Shown here in pieces: positions 1 through 5,905 of a DNA stretch of 6,732 bases. This stretch comes from Planctomycetales bacterium (GTDB lineage Bacteria; Planctomycetota; Phycisphaerae; SM23-33). How positions within the stretch are numbered: position 1 is the stretch's first letter; the number at the start of each line of letters is the position of its first letter. The DNA lies in contig DAOVLS010000128.1 in NCBI GenBank assembly GCA_030631125.1, positions 1 to 6,732 on the forward strand, given 5' to 3'. The position numbers and the translations under genes were made by a program. Under the pieces are notes generated by a model. That model was not told where the DNA came from and made no database searches. It saw only the letters and a program-made list of their open reading frames with translations.

Positions 1-1134
1 CGCACCGGCGAGATTACCATCTTCGCCGAAAAATTGACGCTGCTGTGCAAGTCGCTGCTGCCGATGCCTGAAAAATTCCATGGCCTGGTCGATGTCGAAA
101 CCCGCTACCGGCAACGATACCTCGACCTGATGAGCAATCCGGAAACGATGGAAACGGCGCGAAAGCGAATAGAGATTATCAAGCATGTCCGCGACACCCT
201 CGACGGCAGGGGTTTCAGCGAGGTTGAGACGCCGATGATGCAATCGCTGGCCGGCGGTGCGGCGGCCAGGCCGTTTATGACGCATCATAACGCGCTCGAT
301 ATCGACCTGTTCCTGCGGATCAGCCCGGAACTGTACCTCAAGCGGCTGATGGTAGGCGGGATGGGCAAGGTCTTCGAAATCAATCGCAACTTCCGCAACG
401 AAGGTCTCGACAGCCGGCATAACCCTGAATTCACGATGCTGGAACTCTACCAGGCCTGCGCCGATTACGGCGTAATGGCCGAGATTACCGAGGAACTGAT
501 TTCCACGGCAGCAGAGCGCGTCGGCGGGTCGGCGAAGTTGCAGTTCGGGGACATCGAGATAGATTACACTCGCCCCTGGCGGCGGGCGACGTACGAAGAA
601 TTGCTCAACGAGCACGCCGGCGTGAGTATGCGCGACGCAGCGGCGGTGCGCGAAAAGGCCCGGAAACTGGGCATTGAAGAGGCCAATAAGGCCGACGCCA
701 TCGTTATCAACGACGTCTTCGAAGCGACCGTCGAGCAGCATCTGATCCAGCCGACGTTTGTGCTGGATTATCCTGCCGACCTGTGTCCGTTGACGCGGCG
801 GAAGGCCGGTGACGAAACGCTGGCGGAACGGTTCGAGTTGTTCATCGCCGGTATGGAAATCGCCAACGCTTACACCGAATTGAACGACCCTGCTGTACAG
901 GAAGCGAACTTCCGTAAGCAACTGGCAGGCGAGGCTGACGGTGAGACGATGCGTGTGATGGACGAGGATTTCATCACCGCCCTTCGCCACGGAATGCCGC
1001 CGGCCGGCGGGTTGGGAATCGGAATCGACCGCGTCGTTATGCTCCTGACAGGCAGGACAACTATCAGAGACGTAATACTGTTTCCGATGCTCAGGCCGGA
1101 ACGGAAAACAGATAGTGAAACAGTGAATCAGTGA
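1..1134 (+). CDS. lysS: Lysyl-tRNA synthetase, class II (5' truncated by window edge)
   Basis: Attaches lysine to tRNA-Lys using ATP in the cytoplasm. The reading frame is open from base 1, so the gene begins outside the window; 377 residues are visible of a family usually near 500. What is missing is most of the N-terminal anticodon-binding OB domain; the visible part starts in its last strands (RTGEITIFAEKL). The linker PEKFHGLVDVETRYRQRYLDL is typical of bacterial LysRS. Class II motif 1 lies around GFSEVETPMMQ (nt 211-243), motif 2 around FEINRNFRNEGLDSRHNPEF (nt 376-435), and motif 3 is GGLGIGIDRVVMLLTG (nt 1006-1053). The Lys-site segment EIANAYTELNDP (nt 859-894) is intact. The last residues, SETVNQ, are not family sequence: they are encoded by the tandem repeat array that follows, which also supplies the TGA stop. 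Family assignment is very secure. Confidence 0.97.
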   Translation, partial: RTGEITIFAEKLTLLCKSLLPMPEKFHGLVDVETRYRQRYLDLMSNPETMETARKRIEIIKHVRDTLDGRGFSEVETPMMQSLAGGAAARPFMTHHNALDIDLFLRISPELYLKRLMVGGMGKVFEINRNFRNEGLDSRHNPEFTMLELYQACADYGVMAEITEELISTAAERVGGSAKLQFGDIEIDYTRPWRRATYEELLNEHAGVSMRDAAAVREKARKLGIEEANKADAIVINDVFEATVEQHLIQPTFVLDYPADLCPLTRRKAGDETLAERFELFIAGMEIANAYTELNDPAVQEANFRKQLAGEADGETMRVMDEDFITALRHGMPPAGGLGIGIDRVVMLLTGRTTIRDVILFPMLRPERKTDSETVNQ

Positions 1135-1224
1135 AACAGTGAAACATTGAAACCGTTCAGGTTGGGCTTCAATGGTCTTTCCCCGATCAACTGATCAACT
1201 GTTTTGCTGATCAACTGATCAACC
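1115..1224. repeat. Intergenic element A: inverted arrays of 8-bp units
   Basis: The left array, 1115-1154, is five consecutive 8-mers: GTGAAACA, GTGAATCA, GTGAAACA, GTGAAACA, TTGAAACC. A 30-nt spacer follows, then the right array, 1185-1224, also five 8-mers: GATCAACT, GATCAACT, GTTTTGCT, GATCAACT, GATCAACC. The right array is an imperfect inverted copy of the left: 1121-1153 against 1185-1217 gives 22 of 33 complementary positions plus two wobbles. The left array begins inside lysS and contains its stop codon (1132-1134); the right array ends 8 nt before the permease start. Function is unknown; a hairpin in mRNA or a mobile or slippage-generated element are both possible. Confidence 0.8.
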
Positions 1225-1232
1225 AAATAACC

Positions 1233-2882
1233 ATGTATAAGTTATTCCTATGTTTGCGATACCTTCGACGGCGCTACTTGGCGCTTGTGGCGGTATTGGC
1301 TGTGGCGTTGTGCGTGGCGAACGTGTTAATCGTCGTCAGCGTCATGGACGGTTTTCTGCGCAAGGTCGAGTATGCCGCAAGGGGCCTGTCGGGCGACATT
1401 GTTATTGATACTGCCAGCATATCGGGCATCAGGCGGTACGACGAATTTATTGCTCATTTGAAGAAAGAAGTGCCCGAAGTCGATGCCGCCACGCCCGTCA
1501 TCTACACCTATGGCCTGCTCCGTGTGGGGAATCTGACCAATACGGTTCAGATATGCGGCATCCGCCTGCCGGAGCGTCTTGGGGTAACGGACTTTCAGCG
1601 CGGGATGTTCGTCCAGGCCGGTCGGGACGACGCCTCGTTCGACCCGCCCATCGATCAACTTATCGAACGGACGGGCCTGCACATGGAACTCATCGAACGG
1701 GCCCGCCGGAGCGAATCGGACAAGCCGGAAGAAAAACAAGACGAGCAACTGCTGAACAAACTGAACATCGCCGGCGTAAACGCCGCCTGGCAGCGGGAAA
1801 TACTCGTAAGTATCTTGCTGCGACGAAAGATCGTCGAGCGGATGCGCCGCGAACTGGAGATAGAGCAGGCCAAGCCGGCGGGCCGGCGAAATGACGAGAC
1901 AATTCGCCGGCTCAACGAGCAGATCGAAGAGACGGCCGACAGGATCAGCAAGGACTTCCGCTCGCCCGAAAAGCGGATGATCCTTGGGCTGGGGCTGACC
2001 GGATTGAGTTTCCGCACTCCGGACGGCGAGACGATTCGGATGGTAACTCCCGGCAGGCGGGTGGTGCTGACGCTTCTACCGCTCGGGCGGGGAATGTCCA
2101 CCACTATCACGCCCAGCACCGCTGCGTTCACCGTCATTGACGACGCCAAAACCGACCTGTATGTCGTTGATTCCAACACAGTGTACGTGCCGTTCGAGAC
2201 GCTCCAGGAACTGACGGACATGGGGCCTGAGTATTCGGCCGACGATCCCGGCAAAATGGTCATTTTCCCCCGCTGCACGCAGATACAGATTAAGGTCAAG
2301 GGCCCCCACGCTTCGGACCTGCAACTGGTGCAGGTGCGCCGCAAGGTCAGCGCCGCGTGGGAGAAATTCGCCGCCGCGCCCGCCGAGGTGCAGACCTGGC
2401 GGGAAAAACAGGCAAAGTACATCGGCGCAATCGAGAAGCAGAGGACGCTGGTAACGATGATGTTCGGCATCATCTCATTCGTGGCGGTGCTGCTGATCTT
2501 TGCAATCTTTTACATGATCGTAACGCAAAAGATACGCGACATCGGCGTCATCCGCGCCGTCGGCGGCTCATCGGCCGGAGTGGCGCAGATATTCCTCGGC
2601 TTCGGAACCGCTACTGGCCTGTTCGGAAGCGTGCTGGGGCTTCTGGGCGGGTATTTCTTCGTGCGGTACATCAACGAGATACAGGACTGGTTGGCGACAT
2701 GGTTCGGGTTCCGCGTCTGGGAGCGGGACGTTTTCCTGTTCGAGAAGATTCCCAACGAGGTTGACCCGGCAGTGGCGCTGGTAATCGGGCTATGGGCCGT
2801 TGCTTCAGGACTGGTCGGAGCGCTGATTCCCAGCGTTCGGGCCGCCGCTATGGAACCGGTTGAGGCCTTGCGATATGAATGA
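1233..2882 (+). CDS. LolC/LolE-type ABC transporter permease (FtsX/MacB superfamily)
   Basis: Inner-membrane permease, 549 aa, probably a homodimer partner of the ATPase encoded next; in the Lol family such permeases release lipoproteins from the inner membrane for transport to the outer membrane. The N-terminus (YKLFLCLRYLRRR, then TM1 about 15-38 with VVSVMDGF) and the C-terminus (EKIPNEVDP about 504-512, PSVRAAAMEPVEALRYE at the end) are Lol-like. Three further TM segments lie near 408-430, 450-478 and 511-535, giving the MacB topology with a large periplasmic domain at 40-405. Within that domain residues about 135-250 form a charged, mostly helical stretch rich in Arg, Glu and Lys, longer than usual before the conserved MILGLGLTG segment. 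The ATG at 1233 fits the family N-terminus but has no Shine-Dalgarno; repeat element A fills the space up to it. The stop overlaps the ATPase start by 8 nt. Other MacB-type export is possible; the substrate cannot be read from sequence. Confidence 0.88.
   Translation: MYKLFLCLRYLRRRYLALVAVLAVALCVANVLIVVSVMDGFLRKVEYAARGLSGDIVIDTASISGIRRYDEFIAHLKKEVPEVDAATPVIYTYGLLRVGNLTNTVQICGIRLPERLGVTDFQRGMFVQAGRDDASFDPPIDQLIERTGLHMELIERARRSESDKPEEKQDEQLLNKLNIAGVNAAWQREILVSILLRRKIVERMRRELEIEQAKPAGRRNDETIRRLNEQIEETADRISKDFRSPEKRMILGLGLTGLSFRTPDGETIRMVTPGRRVVLTLLPLGRGMSTTITPSTAAFTVIDDAKTDLYVVDSNTVYVPFETLQELTDMGPEYSADDPGKMVIFPRCTQIQIKVKGPHASDLQLVQVRRKVSAAWEKFAAAPAEVQTWREKQAKYIGAIEKQRTLVTMMFGIISFVAVLLIFAIFYMIVTQKIRDIGVIRAVGGSSAGVAQIFLGFGTATGLFGSVLGLLGGYFFVRYINEIQDWLATWFGFRVWERDVFLFEKIPNEVDPAVALVIGLWAVASGLVGALIPSVRAAAMEPVEALRYE
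2862..2865 (+). promoter_or_regulatory. Ribosome binding site for the ATPase gene
   Basis: GAGG lies 9 nt before the ATG at 2875, inside the end of the permease gene. It decides the start in favour of ATG 2875 (MNEIDPILL) over the in-frame TTG at 2860, which would place this GAGG inside its own coding region. It also means that ribosomes finishing the permease stop right over the ATPase start. Confidence 0.65.
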
Positions 2883-4014
2883 GATTGACCCCATCCTGCT
2901 TCTGATCATAGGCCTGCTGAATCTGGCAATGACGGTCGTATGGGGATTGAGCATCTACCTGTCGGTGAAGATTGCCCGGCGGAGCGGGCGGAGGGTCTGG
3001 CCTTGGGTGCTCCTTACGGTCGGGATGGTCCTGGTTCCCTTCGGGCCGATATTCGTCTGCATCGGCTACCTGGCCCACACATTCCGGCGGAACGTCGCAG
3101 GGTGGGTCATCTTCCAAGTCTTGAGCGTGGCGGCGGGATTTGTCATACATATAACACTATTGACAACCTTTACTATCCTCCCTGTGGTACTGCCGGAGTA
3201 TTTCAGGGTATCTTCTTTACCGGCCCAACTGTTGAGCCTGCTGGCGGGGCTTGTAGTTGATCTGCTGCCGCTGATTGTCCTGTCGCTGTTGGGTCCGAGG
3301 CGGACAGCGCCGGTGCAGGTCGAGCAGGATCAACCGTTGATAGATGCCCGCAATCTGCATAAGTCCTACCGCATGGGCCGGCAAGACCTCCACGTCCTGC
3401 GCGGGGTGAGCCTGTCAGTCAAGCGGGGTGAATTTGTGGCTATTCTCGGCGCTTCCGGCAGCGGAAAGAGCACGCTGCTACACCTGCTGGGTCTTCTGGA
3501 CGGAGCCGACGCCGGAAAGGTGGTCCTCGACGGCCTTAATGGCACCGACCTCATGTCGGCAGAGCGAGACCGAATCCGCCATAACGATGTTGGTTTCGTC
3601 TTTCAGTTCTACCATCTGCTGGGCGAGCTGAACGTTCTGGAGAACACGCTGCTGCCGGCGATGACCGCCGCAAGTCCGCTACGTTGGTCGGCTGTGCGCA
3701 GCGGGGCAAGAAAACGGGCAATTGAACTGCTCGATCGGCTCGGACTAAGCGAGCGGCTTAACCATCGCCCAAGAGAATTGTCAGGCGGCGAGCGTCAGCG
3801 GGTCGCCATCGCAAGGGCGCTGATAAACTCGCCGAAAATCCTCCTCGCCGACGAGCCGACCGGGAACCTCGACTCCAAGGCGGGCCGACGGATTATGGAA
3901 CTGCTCAAGACGTTCAACCAGGCCGGGCAGACCATCGTGATGGTAACGCACGACAAGGACCTCGCCGTAGCGGCTACGCGGGTCCTGCACCTCCGCGACG
4001 GACGATTAAAATGA
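2875..4014 (+). CDS. lolD: LolD-type ABC ATPase with N-terminal four-helix membrane domain
   Basis: ATP-hydrolysing subunit for the preceding permease, 379 aa. The C-terminal part (about 154-379) is a complete LolD/MacB-class nucleotide-binding domain: A-loop Tyr165, Walker A GASGSGKST 192-200, Q-loop Gln244 in FVFQFYHLL, signature LSGGERQ 302-308, Walker B ILLADEPTG 322-330 with Asp326 and Glu327, and switch His359. All catalytic residues are present. The first 140 residues are unusual: four hydrophobic segments near 7-31, 42-66, 76-104 and 115-140, followed by a short linker. LolD itself is about 230 aa and has no membrane segments, so this is a fusion that would anchor the ATPase in the inner membrane. 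I do not recognise the membrane domain. The gene overlaps the permease by 8 nt (ATGAATGA), strong evidence for one operon. The symbol refers to the ATPase domain; physiological equivalence to LolD is inferred. Confidence 0.9.
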   Translation: MNEIDPILLLIIGLLNLAMTVVWGLSIYLSVKIARRSGRRVWPWVLLTVGMVLVPFGPIFVCIGYLAHTFRRNVAGWVIFQVLSVAAGFVIHITLLTTFTILPVVLPEYFRVSSLPAQLLSLLAGLVVDLLPLIVLSLLGPRRTAPVQVEQDQPLIDARNLHKSYRMGRQDLHVLRGVSLSVKRGEFVAILGASGSGKSTLLHLLGLLDGADAGKVVLDGLNGTDLMSAERDRIRHNDVGFVFQFYHLLGELNVLENTLLPAMTAASPLRWSAVRSGARKRAIELLDRLGLSERLNHRPRELSGGERQRVAIARALINSPKILLADEPTGNLDSKAGRRIMELLKTFNQAGQTIVMVTHDKDLAVAATRVLHLRDGRLK

Positions 4015-4117
4015 ATGAATGTCTAATGCCCAATGACTAAAAAAGCACGGCGATGATTTCAGGCATTATAAATTGGTCATTGATTGGTCATCAGTCATTA
4101 TTCAGTTATTGAATCAT
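4011..4117. repeat. Intergenic element B: inverted arrays of 7-bp units
   Basis: Left array 4011-4040 starts at the stop codon of the ATPase gene (TGA 4012-4014) and reads ATGAATG, then AATGTCT, AATGCCC, AATGACT. The right array, about 4071-4117, carries the inverted unit: ATTGGTC, ATTG, ATTGGTC, ATCAGTC, ATTATTC. With a 4-nt gap the arms align well (AATGTCTAATGCCC then AATGACTAA against the reverse complement AATGACTGATGACC, AATC, AATGACCAA). The loop is 4041-4070. Same layout as element A, with a different unit length and sequence. Function unknown. Confidence 0.7.
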
Positions 4118-4124
4118 CTACCCG

Positions 4125-4193
4125 ATGTATCTGGACGATAATCACAGGAGGGGTTATATTTATACATCAGGATTTGAGGTGTTGAAGGTATGA
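4125..4193 (+). other. Possible 22-codon leader ORF overlapping ilvE start
   Basis: An ATG at 4125 opens a 22-codon frame (MYLDDNHRRGYIYTSGFEVLKV) whose TGA at 4191-4193 overlaps the ilvE ATG as ATGA, the arrangement used in translational coupling. It has two adjacent AGG Arg codons inside an AGGAGGGG tract (4147-4154). No Shine-Dalgarno precedes the ATG, and the peptide has no run of Ile, Leu or Val codons as attenuation peptides have, so it may be chance. Confidence 0.15.
4176..4180 (+). promoter_or_regulatory. Ribosome binding site for ilvE
   Basis: GAGGT lies 9 nt before the ATG at 4190, acceptable spacing. A stronger-looking AGGAGGGG at 4147-4154 is more than 30 nt upstream and has no start codon at a proper distance in any frame, so it does not define a start. 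Confidence 0.6.
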
Positions 4194-5056
4194 AGGTCTG
4201 GATAAACGGCGAACTGCTGGACGCCGAAGAAGCGGCCATATCGGTTTTTGACCACGGTGTGCTTTACGGTAACGGCGTATTCGAGGGTATCCGCGTCTAT
4301 AACGGGAAGATTTTTCGGTGCGACGCGCACATGGATCGCCTCTTCGCCTCGGCAGAGGGCATCCGTCTGCCGATCCCGCCGGCGAAGCAGGAAATCGTCG
4401 ATGCGATGTACCGGATTATCGCCGCCAACGGTATAACCGACGGTTACATCCGCCTGGTCGTAACCCGCGGGTCCGGAACGCTGGGATTGAACCCGTTCAT
4501 GTGTTCCGGTGGAAGCGTCATCATTATCGCCGACCAAATCGCGCTGTATCCGCCGGAGATGTACGAAACCGGCCTGGAAGTGATTATCGCCAAAACGCAG
4601 CGAATGTCGCATGAGATGCTCTCGCCGGCGGTAAAGAGTTGCAACTATCTCAATAACATCATGGCCAGGATAGAGGCTGTCGATGCCGGTGCAGCCGAGG
4701 CGATTATGCTCAACGCCGACGGGACAGTCGCCGAAGCCACCGGCGATAACGTCTTCATCGTCTGCGACGGTGTCGTCATTACTCCTCCGCCGGAGACCTG
4801 TGGCCTCCGCGGCATCACACGCCAGGTCGTCATTAGCCTCTGTGGGAACCTGGACATCCCTCTGGACGAGCGGGCCGTTACCGTCGAGCAACTCTGCTCC
4901 GCCGACGAGTGCTTCCTGACCGGCACCGCCGCCGAGGTTATCGCCGTTACCAAAGTGGACGGGCGGGTCATCGGTTCCGGCAAGGCCGGCGCGATTACCA
5001 CGAAACTGCTGGATGCCTTCCGACAGTTCATCCAGACCGAATGCGAAGAAAAATAG
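4190..5056 (+). CDS. ilvE: Branched-chain amino acid aminotransferase (PLP fold type IV)
   Basis: Transfers the amino group between Ile, Leu or Val and 2-oxoglutarate, the last step of branched-chain amino acid synthesis, in the cytoplasm; PLP-dependent. Length 288 aa is normal for the family. Visible landmarks: FDHGVLYGNGVFEGIR at 20-35, Arg88 region in GYIRLVVTRG, the PLP Schiff-base lysine Lys149 in SPAVKSCNYLNNIMARIEA, Glu182 in AEATGDNVF that contacts the pyridine nitrogen, GLRGITR at 205-211 and GTAAEV at 245-250 for phosphate binding. The set matches the archaeal/bacterial ilvE type rather than D-amino acid transaminase or aminodeoxychorismate lyase, which are related and cannot be fully excluded. 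Start ATG 4190 fits the family N-terminus (MKVWINGELL) and the GAGGT upstream. The neighbours are not ilv or leu genes, so there is no pathway operon here. The TAG stop abuts repeat element C. Confidence 0.92.
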   Translation: MKVWINGELLDAEEAAISVFDHGVLYGNGVFEGIRVYNGKIFRCDAHMDRLFASAEGIRLPIPPAKQEIVDAMYRIIAANGITDGYIRLVVTRGSGTLGLNPFMCSGGSVIIIADQIALYPPEMYETGLEVIIAKTQRMSHEMLSPAVKSCNYLNNIMARIEAVDAGAAEAIMLNADGTVAEATGDNVFIVCDGVVITPPPETCGLRGITRQVVISLCGNLDIPLDERAVTVEQLCSADECFLTGTAAEVIAVTKVDGRVIGSGKAGAITTKLLDAFRQFIQTECEEK

Positions 5057-5169
5057 CAGGGATGCAGAGGATGCAGGGGATAAAAACAGATCAATAATTT
5101 TTCAAATATACCAGTAAGCGTTTTTTCTGTTATTAATTTTTCATCCCGTGTATCCCTTGTATCCCTGCT
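5055..5169. repeat. Intergenic element C: inverted arrays of 9-bp units
   Basis: Left arm 5055-5081 is three 9-mers AGCAGGGAT, GCAGAGGAT, GCAGGGGAT. Right arm 5143-5169 is ATCCCGTGT, ATCCCTTGT, ATCCCTGCT. Arm against arm, 22 of 27 positions are complementary; three of the five others are G.U wobbles in + strand RNA, leaving two true mismatches. The 61-nt loop is A+T-rich and holds a near direct repeat (TCAATAATTTTTCA at 5091-5104 and TTATTAATTTTTCA at 5130-5143). The arm begins within the ilvE stop codon (TAG 5054-5056). Unit sequence GGGATNCA resembles element D. Confidence 0.85.
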
Positions 5170-5180
5170 TAATTTTTTTT
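5055..5180 (+). terminator. Possible terminator formed by element C and T8 tract
   Basis: The 27-bp imperfect stem of element C is followed, after TAA, by eight T at 5173-5180. This is the order of an intrinsic terminator placed directly after ilvE. Against it, the loop is 61 nt, much longer than usual, and the T tract runs into the GAGG of the glycosyltransferase gene, so termination here would need that gene to have a promoter inside or downstream of the stem. Confidence 0.3.
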
Positions 5181-5184
5181 GAGG
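5181..5184 (+). promoter_or_regulatory. Ribosome binding site for the glycosyltransferase gene
   Basis: GAGG stands 7 nt before a GTG at 5192, between T8 and T6 tracts. It supports GTG as the start; there is no in-frame ATG near the family N-terminus. Confidence 0.65.
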
Positions 5185-5191
5185 TTTTTTC

Positions 5192-5905
5192 GTGCAGGCA
5201 ACGCTTTCAATCGTCGTCCCCGTTTATAACGAACGCGACACCTGGCGGGAGGTACTGACCCGTCTCGATACCGCTGATTCAGGCGGCGTCCGGCGGGAGA
5301 TTATCCTGGTCGATGACGGCTCGACCGACGGAACGACCGAGCAACTACAGGCTCTTTCAGCCGACCGGCCTGATATAGTCTTAAAATTTCATCCGCACAA
5401 TATCGGAAAGGGCGCTGCGCTTCGAACCGGATTCGCCGCGGCGACGGGGGATTTCGTCGTCGTCCAGGACGCCGACCTCGAATACGACCCAGCCGACCTG
5501 CCGGCGCTGCTGGAACCGCTGCTGGCAGGAGACGCCGACGTCGTCTATGGAAGCAGATTCACCACGGGACGGGCTGGGGCGAGGATGAGCAACTACCTGG
5601 CCAACAGGTTCCTGACCTGGTTGAGCAATCGCACAACGGGACTGGCCCTGGCGGACATGGAAACCTGCTACAAGATGTTCCGGCGGGATGTGCTGGAGCG
5701 GATACGTCTGGAGCAGGACCGCTTCGGTTTCGAGCCTGAGGTTACAGCCAAGATCGCCGCACTGGGCGTGCGCGTCCGCCAAAGGCCTATCAGTTATGCA
5801 CCCCGGACCGCAAGCCAGGGCAAGAAGATAGGTCTGGCTGACGGGATCGAAGCAATACGCTGCATCTTCAGGTATCGCCCGTCAAGTCTGCGCCGAAGGA
5901 CCTGA
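5192..5905 (+). CDS. Family 2 glycosyltransferase, polyprenyl-phosphate sugar synthase type (DPM1-like)
   Basis: Likely transfers a sugar from a nucleotide sugar to a polyprenyl phosphate carrier at the cytoplasmic face of the membrane, for envelope or protein glycosylation. 237 aa, GTG start. A GT-A fold is seen from LSIVVPVYNE at 5-14, nucleotide-binding VDDGSTDGT at 40-48, NIGKGAALRTG at 70-80, the metal-binding DAD (93-95) in QDADLEYDP, and VVYGSRF 117-123. The features of the DPM1/GtrB-like subgroup follow: DMETCYKMFRRDV 155-167, RFGFEPEVTAKIA 177-189, and YAPRTASQGKKIGLADG 202-218. No C-terminal membrane helices are present, so it is the short, soluble or peripheral form. Sugar and acceptor cannot be told from sequence. 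It lies downstream of element C and ends inside the 3' end of the opposite gene. Confidence 0.92.
   Translation: MQATLSIVVPVYNERDTWREVLTRLDTADSGGVRREIILVDDGSTDGTTEQLQALSADRPDIVLKFHPHNIGKGAALRTGFAAATGDFVVVQDADLEYDPADLPALLEPLLAGDADVVYGSRFTTGRAGARMSNYLANRFLTWLSNRTTGLALADMETCYKMFRRDVLERIRLEQDRFGFEPEVTAKIAALGVRVRQRPISYAPRTASQGKKIGLADGIEAIRCIFRYRPSSLRRRT

Noticed and set aside
1115..1224. CRISPR or iteron array
   Set aside because: Units are 8 bp without unique spacers, and the two halves are in inverted orientation, so neither CRISPR nor a replication iteron array fits.
1655..2473. 272-codon open frame on the - strand inside the permease gene
   Set aside because: The composition is that of a shadow frame (Ser/Arg-rich, no domain), while the + strand frame gives a full Lol-type permease.
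2860..2874. TTG start for the ATPase gene five codons upstream
   Set aside because: The GAGG at 2862-2865 is well placed for ATG 2875 and would lie within the coding region if TTG 2860 were used.
4137..4142. GATAAT as a -10 box for ilvE
   Set aside because: The nearest TTGAAT (4109-4114) is 22 nt away, too far for a -35, so the promoter is not supported.
4125..4193. Classical attenuation leader for branched-chain amino acids
   Set aside because: Only scattered Ile, Leu and Val codons, with no run of them, and no terminator/antiterminator pair between this frame and ilvE, which overlap.
4160..4891. 243-codon open frame on the - strand opposite ilvE
   Set aside because: It mirrors ilvE codons (Asp/Val/Arg-rich), has no recognisable domain, and the + strand product is a complete aminotransferase.
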